From Endothia cerciana (lineage: Eukaryota > Ascomycota > Sordariomycetes > Diaporthales > Cryphonectriaceae), in NCBI GenBank assembly GCA_026119935.1, contig JALRMH010000026.1:124001-188000 (forward strand): DNA of 64,000 nt, written 5' to 3'. The first letter of the stretch is position 1, and every line of letters starts with the position of its first letter. The translations under genes and the position numbers were made by a program. The notes beneath the pieces were generated by a model, which was not told the origin of the DNA, did no database searches, and was given only the letters and a program-made list of their open reading frames with translations. This document shows, one piece after another, positions 54,550 to 64,000 of this stretch.

Positions 54550-57021
54550 ATGGGGGTCTCCGCCTTCCAGATACAGGAAGACAGTGAGCGCTGCGGGTGA
54601 GCCCTGTGTTGCCGACTGAGTTGCTGATCAGACATTGCTAGTCGTCATCTCCAAGATCAGGGAGGTAACCAATGGCGAGGTACGGAGGGCCACCTTCCCG
54701 GCCCATGTGGAATAATCTAACTGTCTCCTAGTGGATGGTCCTGGTAGTCGACACAGAGTCCAAGAGGATCCTGGACAACACTGTCATGGAAGATGACATC
54801 CTCAACATCAACATCGCTAGTATGTGCCGGTATTCCTGACCTGCCCGACTCATACCCGAGCCCGACACTCACACCGGATAGATATCGAGCGTCTCGAGGA
54901 GAAGAGGGATGCAAACCCGGGCATGTCTGCCATATACCTCCTCTCCCCGCAACAGCACATCGTCGAGACGCTCGTGGCCGACCTCGAGAAGTCACGGTAC
55001 CAGCGCGCGCACCTGCTCTGGACCAATACCCTGTCCCGGCGACTGCGGGATCGCATCGCCTCGAGCCGGGCGAGCAGGTCGATCGCTGGCGAGCACGAGC
55101 TCAACATCGACTTCTTCCCCCGCGAGTCGCACCTGATCACCTTCCGCGACCCATACAGCTTTCCCATGCTATACAACCCGAAGTGCAACGACCTCGTCAA
55201 GGAACACATGGAAACGCTGGCCCGCAAGGTGATCAGCCACCGCCCCGCCCCGCCCCGTCCCGCCCCGTCCCGTCCCATCCCATCCCATCCCATCAATAGT
55301 GAAGCTGACTTGGTACGGGCCCCCAGATCACGAATGTTTGTGTGTCCCTGGGCGAGTATCCCAAGGTGCGGTACTACAGGCCCAACGCAGCCCTGCACGA
55401 CGCACAGGTCCTCTGCTACCATTTCGCCAACCTCCTGCAGCAACAGCTTGACAACTATGCGCGGACACACCAGGACTACCCACTGCCCTCGTCGCGGCCG
55501 CAGAGCGTCCTCTTCGTAACGGACAGGTCCATGGACCTGATGGCGCCCCTGGTACACGAATTCACCTACCAGGCCATGGCACACGACCTGCTGCCTATCA
55601 AGGAGGGGGACAAGGTTACCTACCACATCAAGATCAACGACGGTCAGGAAGAGCAGGACATGGAGCTGAAAGAGAAGGACGAGACGTGGGTGGAGAACAG
55701 GCACCGGCATATGAAAGACACAATTGACACGCTGATGTCAAAGTTCCAAAAATTCGTGAACGAGAACCCGGGCGCCTCGGACGACGGAAACCCGGCCAAC
55801 CTGAACATGATCAAGGACATGTTGGCGAACATGCCGAAATACCAGCAGCTGAAAGAAGCTTACACCCTGCACCTGGCGATGGCGGAGGACTGCATGAACG
55901 CGTTCCAGGCGCGCAAGCTCCCCGAGATCCAGTCTGTCGAGCAGTCGCTGGCGACCGGCCTGGACGAGGATCTTCGCAAAGCCAAGAATCTGCTGCCGGC
56001 GGTCGTGAGACTGCTCGACGACGAATCCGTCCTCCCCATAGATCGGGAACGGCTGGTTATTGCATGGCTGATATACCGGTACGGCGTGGTCGAGGAGGAC
56101 ATCAAGAGGCTCTTGGCCCACGCGCAGCTCTACGGGGGCGAGCCGAAGAACGACAAGCTGGATACGATACTCAACCTGCAGCTCCTCGGAGCTCGGATAC
56201 TCGCGCCCCTCAAGGACGAGAGAAAGGTGCCGGAGCCGCTGTTCCCCGTCGACACAAAACAGGAACTGAACGAGGAGTATGGCCTGGTACGGTATCATCC
56301 AAATGTGAAGCATATGCTGGATCACTTCTGCGAAGGCAGGCTGCAGAACGATATATTCCCCTACACGAAGGAGGAGGACCAGGAGAACACCGAGCTGGGG
56401 CAAGTCCAGGGCTCGCTCCGGGCCGCCAAGCCGAGCTGGGCGAATCGCACCGGAGCCGGAGCGACGCGCCGACAGGACAACCGCCAACGCATCATCGTCT
56501 TCATGGCAGGCGGTGCGACATTCTCGGAATCCAGGGCATGCTACGAGGTCGCGGAGAAACACAACCGCGAAGTCTTCCTGGTCACCAGCCACATGGTCTC
56601 GCCCAAGATGTTCCTCCGCCAGGTCCAAGACCTCGACGTCGACAGGAGCAAGCTGGACCTGCCGATGCTTCGCAAACCAGGGCTCCCCAAGTGGGTGACG
56701 GAGCCTGAGCGGCCTGCGCCGCCTCCCGTCATGTACTCCCAAGGCGCGCCGGCCCCGCCCCCTAAGATGGGTCAGATGGGCGGTCTGCCAGGGGGCCCAC
56801 GGGGCGGTCTCCCGGGACGGCCAGGTCCCATGGCGGCGCCGACGCAGCAGATGTCGGCTATGTCCATCGCCAGCGCGCCGCCGCGCCCCTCGCCCGTGCC
56901 ACCGTCGCCGGTCAATGGCGGGGGTGCTGCCAGCTACCACTCGCCGACGCCGAGCTCCGACAGCCACAAGCTGGAGAAGGAGAAGAAGAAGAAGCGGAAC
57001 ATCTTCGGCATCAAGAAATAG
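54550..57021 (+). CDS. sec1: SM-family exocytosis protein Sec1
   Basis: Five exons, 54550-54583, 54642-54679, 54732-54819, 54882-55228 and 55327-57021, give 733 residues. Short 5' exons are typical of fungal SM genes. Exon 1/2 splicing (acceptor GCTAG) gives MGVSAFQIQEDIVISKIREV; this acceptor was preferred over an earlier CAG because only it keeps the frame. Landmarks are WMVLVVDTESKRILDNTVM, NIERLEEKRDANPGMSAIY, IDFFPRESHLITFRDPYSF, VCVSLGEYPKVRYYRP, VLFVTDRSMDLMAPLVHEF and YQAMAHDLLPI. Sec1 clamps the Sso-Sec9-Snc SNARE complex at plasma membrane sites of vesicle fusion, including hyphal tips. The C-terminal 100 residues are Pro/Gly-rich, ending in a Lys-rich segment. Confidence 0.93.
55241..55293. 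repeat. C-rich pentanucleotide repeat filling SEC1 intron 4
   Basis: CGCCC, CGTCC and CATCC variants in tandem occupy most of the 98-bp intron 55229-55326. The complementary strand has many GGG/GGGG blocks spaced by 1-2 nt, a quadruplex-type arrangement. Confidence 0.85.
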
Positions 57022-57061
57022 AGATTCTGAGATGCTAGGGGTTATAAAAAGCTTTTGGATC

Positions 57062-57097
<36 letters not shown>

Positions 57098-57867
57098 GTC
57101 AGTGTCGTTCATTGGATCTCGGCTTGGGGATGGAGTTGGACATAGATGGGGTGAGGTGGTGGCTCTTGGATGGGATTTGGATGCGCCCGGGATGTCTCGT
57201 CTTGATTATTTCCCCTTCAAGCAACAAACAGCATCGATCAAGCATCAGCATGGCGTTCTTTGAGGCAGGCAGGCAGGCAGGCGCCCACTGATACTGTACT
57301 GTCACTTACTTCATCAACGGTTACGCGTCGGAAAAGAAGACCTAGAACAGGTGTCTAGGTGGGGGGTATTTAATGTCGAAAGCTCTGTGGCCACTAAAAG
57401 AAACCTCGCCTCGCGTAGATCCCGTTTGGAGTCCGTCTTGGGAGGACTTCTTGCGGCCATGCAGCAAAATGTGTTCATTCGTACACTCATTACTATCTCT
57501 GGAAGACGAGCGCCTGGGCGTGGGTAGCCCGATCCGTGCTCACCCCGCGGATGCGTAGAGCCCGCGACTGCCCAGTCCAGGCCTGGGGCTCAAGGCGCCA
57601 ACCCATCATCACCTACGCAGGGTACGCACTCGTCCTCCGCCGGCCTCGTGGTATTCTTTTGACCGTGTCAAAAGTAGCAAGTCGCCTTTCCAAAGCTCAG
57701 GGCTGCTGTTCCACGCGCCTAAGCGTCCTCGATACCTCCTCGCTGGGTTGGTCAAGTCCAAGCTCACGACTAGCTCAGACCAGCTCACTTTCCATCCCGT
57801 CTGCCCTCGCCCTCGCTCTGTATCGCTCGTTGGTTCACCTTTCCCCATAAGCTTCATCCACTCTCTC
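57022..57867. other. Convergent 3' region with microsatellites
   Basis: 846 bp between the stops of SEC1 and the converging eIF4E-binder. Contains a (GT)n array (57063-57095) and a (GGCA)n array (57263-57281). No gene recognised. Confidence 0.55.
57063..57095. repeat. (GT)n dinucleotide microsatellite
   Basis: About 16 uninterrupted GT units, 42 bp after the SEC1 stop, probably in its 3' UTR. Confidence 0.95.
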
Positions 57868-60350
57868 TCATCTGCGGAAGGGCGCTGCGCCGGGTGGCGG
57901 CATGCCACCGCGCCCATCGAAGGGCCCGGGGAATAGCATACCGTCCGGCCCAGGGAAGGCACCTCCCATACCCAGGGGGCCAGGCATGAAGCCCGGGCCA
58001 GGAGGAGGACCACCGGGGAAGAAACCTGGAGGGGGTTGCACCCGCTGACCTCCGGACATGTTCTCGGGGGGCGAGAACATCCCTGGGGGCATGGCGGCCG
58101 GGTTGAACATGCCAGGTGGCATGGGGCCGTTGGGAGGCCGAACCCCCTGGAATCCCGGTGGCAATATCATCGGGGGTTGGCGCGGCGCACCTGGGGGTCC
58201 CTGCTGACCAGGCCACAGCTGCTGCTGTCCTGGCATGCCTTCCAGACCAGGTGGTGCCATTGCCTGGCGTTGCAGGATCTGAGGAGGCTGCATCAGTCGA
58301 CCGGGGTCCTCGGAGCGGCGGAACTGCTCCTCAGCAAAGCCAGCTGGAGGTTGCGGCGGGCGCATCTGCCGTTGCTGAGTAGGGATGCGATCGCGCAGGA
58401 ACTCTGGCTCGCGGTCTTGGAAGTGAGGGATTGAGGCCTGTCTCTGAGGCTGCGGATGACGCATAATCTGCTCGATCGGTCGTGGATCCTGGGGAATTCG
58501 GTTCTGCATGAGCTGCATGAGAAAGGCCGCTTGGGGTTCAGAGGCGTACTCTGCTCGGCCGCTGCCTTGACTCTGAGCGTTATGACGCTGGTTCACAAGA
58601 TCTTGTAACATCTGGTCAGGTCGAGTAGAAGGCGGCTGACTCGGGGCAGGAACAGGACGCGGAGCCAGTATCTCCGGTCCACTTGGTGGCACGGAACGCA
58701 GACGAGGCTCGTCGCCGCGGCCCATCCCGTAGGGGCCTGCGGTCTCGGGTGACCCAAGCTGAACCCTCTGAGCCAGAGTCTGTTCCAGTTCTCGGATGGG
58801 ATCGTGAGGGGTTTTGTGTGTCTGAGGTGGAGGCGGCTGGGAGTAGGCGTTGGCGTTGGGCGGTGTGGGCGTGCTCTGTTCGGTTGCGCGCGGAAGCTGA
58901 AGCTTAGAGAGTAGCGCTTGGAACGCCTGCTTATCTGCATCGGACTGCTGAACATCCCCAAGCCCACCGCCCATGGTTGGTGGCGCGGCTGCAGGAGTGG
59001 GCGGTTCAGTCTGCCCACGAGGCTCAACTGTCTGGGCCGAGAATAGGTTGGCAAACCTCGACGACTTCGCAGCTGGTGCCTTGGCCGCTTCCGGCTTGTC
59101 ACCAGCAGCAGGAGAGGTTGCGGCAAGCTGTGTCTCGCCGAAGGCAGCAAAGAACCTGTCTGGCCCCTTTTCCACAGCTGACGCGGACTTGACAGCTGGA
59201 GGATCGGTAGTGAAGAAAGAAGGCAAGCCAGGTGGTCCCGCAAGGACATCACCAGCCGTCTCCTCAGGCTTCGGGCCGCCTCTGCTCGCCTTCATACTCT
59301 CCATGAACTTCTTGAGATCCGCCTCAGTATGCCCAGCGCCCTTCTCTTCCAGAGGCTCGTCCAACCACTCAGGCTCCCGCTCAGCCGGCCGTTGATCGCG
59401 ATCCCTGTCCCACCGCCGCTCGTAACGCTCGTTCCCGCGGTCGGTGCGCGGATTGCCCGACTTGTCATCAGAATCCTGCACGCGCCAACTCTTGGCCTTC
59501 TCGATGCGCTCGCGGATTGACGCTCGCTCGACTGCGTCAGTCGGCTTGGGGGTGTTGTCCTTGAACCAGGGGTCGGCTCTGCCCCTGTTCAGACCATTTC
59601 TACGGGTCGCGTCTCCTTCCTCGCCTTCAGCATCGAAGTTGCGGCGCCGGTCCTTAATACCGTCGTGCTCGTCACGCTCCTTGAGCCCGCGGTCATTGTG
59701 TCGGTTGTCGCCGCCCATACGTCCGGTAAAACGCTCTGCGCCTTCTTGGCCAAAGCTCTTACGCGGCTTGACCATGCTCCATCCCTCGGTGTCTCGATCC
59801 TCGCCGCGTGCGCGGAGATTGGTATTCCTGCCACTGCGGAAATCACCGTCACCCCCTCCACCGCCGATCTTGCCACGTGAGAAGCGGTCGCGGAACTCAG
59901 AGTCGCGTGGGGTCCTATCGCCGCGGTCGGAGTCGCCAAAGGTGTTAGTCCGTGAGCTGGTAGAGGGGAAGCCTGTGCGAGCGGCGCCGAGGGTGAGGCC
60001 ATCTGTGCCTTGGCTACTGTTAGCAAATTTGCATTCCCAGGTCGCCCGTTGCTGGTTCACAACATACCGCTTCCGTTACGAGACCCATGCCGGTCGGCAC
60101 CAGGGCGGCGACTGCCTTGCTCGGGCAGTGAGCCTTCTGTCTTGAACCGGTCTGTCGTGGTCTTGGTTGCGGGGCGGATCGCTTCTGGTGGAGGGCTACC
60201 ATCTGATTAGCATGAGAGGTTCGAAGCGCGTCAGCAATGAGCCCGGGCTTACCCCATCCAGTCCTCCCGTGGCGGGAGGTCCTTCGGTTTGAGGCATAGG
60301 GGCGACTCCTTCAGATGGAGTAAGAAGTCGAGCTCGTATCGTATTGCCAT
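57868..60350 (-). CDS. eIF4E-binding (4E-T/Eap1-like) protein
   Basis: Exons 60350-60253, 60195-60068 and 60002-57868 give 786 residues. Exon 1 encodes MAIRYELDFLLHLKESPLCL, whose YELDFLL fits the canonical eIF4E-binding consensus Tyr-x4-Leu-hydrophobic, followed by LPPREDWMG. The chain then becomes Arg/Gly/Asp-rich, with WSMVKPRKSFGQ and a charged block, EPEWLDEPLEEKGAG and TEADLKKFMESMKASRGG, then a long Pro/Gln-rich C-terminus ending in GPPPGPGF-type repeats. This layout matches fungal homologues of the eIF4E transporter that repress cap-dependent translation and link mRNAs to decapping bodies. Intron 2 uses a CACAG acceptor with a GCTAAC branch point. Acceptor choice for intron 1 (TAG, then CCC) was the one that preserves frame. 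Confidence 0.8.
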
Positions 60351-61629
60351 GGTTGTGGCAGCATTTGTGGGTTGATGGTGTGTCTTGGGAGAAACGTGGC
60401 CTGTGATGCCGCAAGCAACATGTGCCTTGACGACGAGCCGGGCGAGCTGGGGAGGGGACAGTGCGGCCGAATGCGATCGAGAGGATGTTGATCACCCGTA
60501 GATGGCGGGTAGCGCGAGTAGTGGAGTTGGTGGCGGTCAGTCGAGGGTGAGGCAGTCCGCGGTCGAGGCAGCGAATGAATTGGATGGGATGGCAAGCCGT
60601 AGGGGATGCAGCTTGACCACTCTTCGGGCTGCTGGGGCGCGATGTGTATCTCTCTCCACGGTTGATCTGCTGTTGCGGTCTGCTGGAGAATCCAGGTGAT
60701 GCAGCTGGGGAGGTTGCCAGGTGGGAGGTCTCGCGAGGGGAGGCTTTTATGCGACAGGGTCGCAAACGGAAACACGGTGGGCAGATGAATTCAGGTGCGG
60801 TTGGGTTGAATACAGGGTTGGTACAAAAATAGACTGGACAGGGCCCTCAAAGGATCTGGTAGGACTTGTGGGTCCCCTTGAGGCTATCGTCGCCGCCAGT
60901 CACGACGGCTGAGTGGTTGTTTCGTCGTATTGTCGGTAGTGAAGAAATTGGGAGGTTAGTGAAAGAGAGCCAGCCTAGTGGTGGTTAAGCTGGGTGACTT
61001 TGGAGAAGGGTCCACGACAACTGCGGGCTAGCAACTATCTCCCCCACATTTTACTGTCATGCAGCCAGCTGTGCAGTGCCCAGCAGCCAGCAACCAGCAT
61101 TGATGAACCTCGGAGCCGAAGGCCAAGCACCAGCACCTCCACCCAGAACAAGTGAAACCATGGCCGCCACCTGGGATCTTCACCTTCCCAGTTTGCAGCA
61201 GAGGTGCCTTGATCATCATGCTCCCAAAGCAGGATTGCGAATAGCCTGTCACATTCACCCACCCTCCACCCGTGATCCCGTCAACCTGCGTCTTCACTAT
61301 CCGATGGGCCCTCCCTGTGAGTGAGGTCACCCATATCTGAGATATGGACAGGCTGAGCGGGGAACCCTAGGTCCCTGGAATGAGATGGTTCTTCCGTGCA
61401 TCTTGCTGTGATGGGAACATCTCATTTTGATGTTTGTAGGCCTTGAAGAGATGATGTGACGTTGAGACGGGCTAATGCTAAAATAATGGGGGACGGGGTG
61501 GTGTTTTCAATAGATACCCACGAAAGGCGTGCACGGGCCCTTTATTGCTCATATAGATCACCGCCTGCACGAGTACGCTTGGAGGCAGTAGTGCCCCAAC
61601 AGCTAGATTCCTGATTACGCTGGGATCAA
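60351..61629. other. Intergenic region between the eIF4E-binder and Urb1 genes
   Basis: 1.3 kb with the promoter of the eIF4E-binder on the left and the Urb1 3' end on the right. Open frames here overlap each other and show no coding character. No repeat longer than 20 bp noticed. Confidence 0.5.
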
Positions 61630-64000
61630 TCATATCCTCTCCAGCACATCAGCTATGCCCTCTTTGCTCCACTCCTTCACCCGTTGCCGATCAGCCGTTT
61701 CCCATATCCTCCTAAGCAGTGCCTTGTAGACATCGCCCCCCGAAGTCGTGCCCTGAGCGGCGTGCTGTGCCTCGAGCCAGCTGACGATGCCAAATCTCGT
61801 GACCAGGGTCGTACTTCCTCCTTCAATGTACGTCGCCCTGTATATGATCTTCAGAGCCGACACCCTCAGATTTTGGCGCATGTACGGATTGCTTATCAGC
61901 GATAGCAGCCGCTCAAACAACCGCGTATTGTGGTACATGGACATATCCGCTTCGGCCTGAAGACCCTCGAGCAGGTACGAGAAGAGCCAGCTCAGCTCCG
62001 CGTAGAACGTATCGTCAAGTTCTGGCCCATCCTGGAGGATATCGTAGACAAGAGGGAGCCTCTCGAGCTTCCACGTCGGCCCTCTCAGCAGGTATGAGTT
62101 GATTCTGCCGTATACGCAGTGTAGCGGATCCTTCAGCACGGTCAGGGCGTGACGGGCAAAGGCAACGATAGCGTTTGACACCGGCCCTGCGTCGACCTGG
62201 GGTTTGCACGACTCCACGAGTTCGGAGAGGAGTAGCCATATCTGCTCCTTCTCCTCATACGACGAGTCATTAATCTTGGCCGCCATCTTTGAGATGCTGA
62301 CGAGTGCTTCTTTTCTAATGCTGGTGTGCTCCGAGGCCAGCAATGACACGACGGATGCCGCGTAGCCCTCTTCCACGAGCTCGTCTGCCTCTTTCGTCGC
62401 CCACTTCGAAAGAGCAGAGGTGTCTTTGGACGAGGCAGCTGGTGCGAATAGCAGCTCTGTGAGCGCTTCTTGCGAGCCAGTGTCATCGTCATGCTTGCCC
62501 TCCGGCCCAGGCGCTCCATCATCCTTGCCAGCGGAGAAAGCTGCGCCCCATCTTTGTAGCTCGCGCGAGACATGAGACTTTTTCGCGTGCTTCTTCAGCA
62601 ACTTGGCCGCAGAAGGCTTCGCAGCGAAGGCCGACTCGAATCTTTCAAGCAGCCGATCGAATTTACCGTCATCCTTGTCCTCGCCTCTTGAGTAGTTCAA
62701 GTAATCAGCAACGACACGTGCCAGTAAGGAAAGATCGCCGTCGCTTGCCGAGCTGATGGTGAATGGAAGTTGTTCCATGAACGCGAGGGTAAATGGGCTT
62801 ATTGAGGTTGAACCCTCTTGCTCCCCGCTGCCCGTATCGTTATAGAACTCTCGAATCATCTCAAGATACTTGATGGGAGCCGTTGCGCATCTTGACGCGC
62901 TGTTATCAAGCAGTGACCAAAGTGCATCACAAGTGGATACTTCGCCCGAGCCATTGACTGACTGCAGGGTGTCTAGAAGCGGCATGGAGCTACTGCTCGC
63001 AGACTGGATGAGCTGGTGCTCTTCTGCGACTGTACTAAGAGCATTCCTGAGTCCGTCCAACGAGACTCCTGCCGGAGCAGTAATGAAGACTTTGAGTAAG
63101 GCAACGAAAGGTGACACTGGCAGACCCTGAGATTTAGCGAACCATCTCATACCTGGGGAATACCCGGCTATGGCGAGCAGATTCTCAAGTTCCACTAGCC
63201 GCAGCTTGCGGTCTTCGTCGCTTTTCTGCTCCTCGCCGAGAGATTTGAATGCCTGAATTAAAAGCGGTGACACATCGAATTTGGCCATCAGAGCCACTTG
63301 TGGGATGACCTCGTAGTACAGCCGCAGCAGCCGACTCGCCGCCTCACGCTGCAGTAGATCCGAGTCTCCTACACCTCTGTAGCACGCGATGACCTCCTTC
63401 GTACCCGGAGCTCGTTGACAGAATTCATCAACGAGCTTCCGAGCCGAGTCATCCCACATTGACCGATGCTGAGTCTTTGCTGCTTCTCTGTGAAACTCCA
63501 GGGCTGCTTGAAGCTTCTGCATTGCCACCACCAGCAGTCGCATGACGATGAAAGGTATGAGCTCCGAACTCTGGGCCAAACACTTGACGAGGATCTTCTG
63601 GGTCATGGGACGGGGTAGTATGTTGTCAATGATGATAGATGTCGGCGGAGGAACGCGAGCATATCCATTCGCGTGGCCGAAGTAGTCTGGAATGGGCTGT
63701 TCGACTGCCTTGTACAGGAACGCAGAGTAACCCATCCATGTGGCCGAAAGCTTGGGATCGAATGTGAAGGTCTGCCTGTCGATGAAATATCGAGCCACCA
63801 ATTCGGGGGCCGCTTCGAAGATGGCGAGAAGCAACTCGCTCTGCTTGAGATCCGAGTATGGCTTTAAGCACTTGACGAAGTCGGCGAGAAGGACATTGCG
63901 CACTGGGACGTCGTCCCGAAATTTATTTATCCACGTGATGCTTTCCAGACCAGGCTCGACCTCATCCTCGGCGGAGGGAGGCGCAACGTCGTCGGGGTCG
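61630..64000 (-). CDS. urb1: Ribosome 60S biogenesis factor Urb1/Npa1 (5' end beyond window)
   Basis: Minus-strand gene with its stop at 61632-61630. It remains open to the right edge, so only about 790 residues are visible and the true start lies outside. The segment SITWINKFRDDVPVRNVLLA is followed by ADFVKCLKPYSDLKQSELLL, AIFEAAPELVARYF, FDPKLSATWMGYSAFLYKAV and IIDNILPRPMTQKILVKCLA, all typical of Urb1/Npa1. It is a nucleolar, helical-repeat (ARM-like) protein that joins pre-60S particles and is needed for 25S and 5.8S maturation. The C-terminal part (LRVSALKIIYRATYIEGG, FGIVSWLEAQHA) closes the domain. No frameshift is seen in the visible portion. Confidence 0.88.
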   Translation of the reverse strand, partial: DPDDVAPPSAEDEVEPGLESITWINKFRDDVPVRNVLLADFVKCLKPYSDLKQSELLLAIFEAAPELVARYFIDRQTFTFDPKLSATWMGYSAFLYKAVEQPIPDYFGHANGYARVPPPTSIIIDNILPRPMTQKILVKCLAQSSELIPFIVMRLLVVAMQKLQAALEFHREAAKTQHRSMWDDSARKLVDEFCQRAPGTKEVIACYRGVGDSDLLQREAASRLLRLYYEVIPQVALMAKFDVSPLLIQAFKSLGEEQKSDEDRKLRLVELENLLAIAGYSPGMRWFAKSQGLPVSPFVALLKVFITAPAGVSLDGLRNALSTVAEEHQLIQSASSSSMPLLDTLQSVNGSGEVSTCDALWSLLDNSASRCATAPIKYLEMIREFYNDTGSGEQEGSTSISPFTLAFMEQLPFTISSASDGDLSLLARVVADYLNYSRGEDKDDGKFDRLLERFESAFAAKPSAAKLLKKHAKKSHVSRELQRWGAAFSAGKDDGAPGPEGKHDDDTGSQEALTELLFAPAASSKDTSALSKWATKEADELVEEGYAASVVSLLASEHTSIRKEALVSISKMAAKINDSSYEEKEQIWLLLSELVESCKPQVDAGPVSNAIVAFARHALTVLKDPLHCVYGRINSYLLRGPTWKLERLPLVYDILQDGPELDDTFYAELSWLFSYLLEGLQAEADMSMYHNTRLFERLLSLISNPYMRQNLRVSALKIIYRATYIEGGSTTLVTRFGIVSWLEAQHAAQGTTSGGDVYKALLRRIWETADRQRVKEWSKEGIADVLERI

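Noticed and set aside
54584..54631. Shorter SEC1 intron 1 ending at CAG 54631
   Set aside because: It puts the conserved ISKIREVTNGEW segment out of frame; the TAG at 54641 restores it and gives the usual N-terminal length.
55738..56967. 409-codon antisense frame
   Set aside because: Exact shadow of the SEC1 coding exon; Leu/Arg-rich translation typical of antisense GC-rich genes.
1..64000. tRNA, rRNA, CRISPR arrays, transposases
   Set aside because: No T-loop/anticodon arrangement, rRNA core, spaced direct repeats or transposase motif was recognised when reading both strands; a covariance-model scan would be decisive for tRNAs.

Overview
The window is nuclear DNA of a filamentous ascomycete (Pezizomycotina, most likely Sordariomycetes; I would not name an order). 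The evidence is GC-rich coding sequence, short 50-210 bp introns with fungal donors (GTAAGT, GTGAGT, GTATGT) and CTAAC/CTGAC branch sites, and fungus-specific families: a Zn2Cys6 regulator, a bZIP-DUF3425 protein, a Bre2-type COMPASS subunit and a retromer Vps17. All gene models were assembled by hand from reading frames, splice signals and recalled family conservation. Each multi-exon model closes to a whole number of codons.

Layout from left to right: an RBR (RING-IBR-RING) ubiquitin ligase at 0.8-3.7 kb (+); a cytochrome P450 at 5.5-7.3 (+); the queuine tRNA-ribosyltransferase catalytic subunit at 7.8-9.2 (+); COMPASS Bre2 at 9.3-11.2 (-), divergent from spliceosomal Cef1/Cdc5 at 11.7-14.0 (+); a one-membrane-span protein at 14.2-15.5 (-); Smc5/6 subunit Nse1 at 16.3-17.3 (-); a multi-spanning orphan membrane protein at 19.4-21.0 (+); a small Cys-rich protein at 22.3-22.9 (+), tail-to-tail with a 697-residue disordered protein at 22.9-25.0 (-); an upstream reading frame and COP9 signalosome subunit 6 at 27.0-28.8 (+); a zinc-dependent polyol-type dehydrogenase at 29.3-30.9 (-); a 4.2 kb gene-free block; retromer Vps17 at 35.2-37.1 (-), divergent from mitochondrial EF-G2 (Mef2) at 37.6-40.3 (+); an L-type cyclin at 40.8-41.8 (+); bZIP-DUF3425 at 42.4-43.6 (+); a Rog1-like DUF676 lipase at 44.9-48.4 (+); a Zn2Cys6 regulator at 50.4-52.8 (+); the exocytic SM protein Sec1 at 54.6-57.0 (+); an eIF4E-binding protein at 57.9-60.4 (-); and the C-terminal part of ribosome-biogenesis factor Urb1 running off the right edge (-).

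The content is mostly housekeeping: chromatin (Bre2, Nse1), splicing and transcription (Cef1, cyclin L), translation (TGT, Mef2, the eIF4E-binder, Urb1), traffic (Vps17, Sec1) and protein turnover (RBR ligase, CSN6). The P450, the dehydrogenase and the two regulators are scattered singletons, and I see no secondary-metabolite cluster. Between genes lie many long G or C homopolymers and microsatellites. No transposase, tRNA, rRNA or CRISPR array was recognised. The most distinctive points are the frame puzzle at the 5' end of CSN6, a GC-AG intron in VPS17, a quadruplex-prone intron in SEC1, an eIF4E-binding motif carried in a short first exon, and three poorly characterised proteins.
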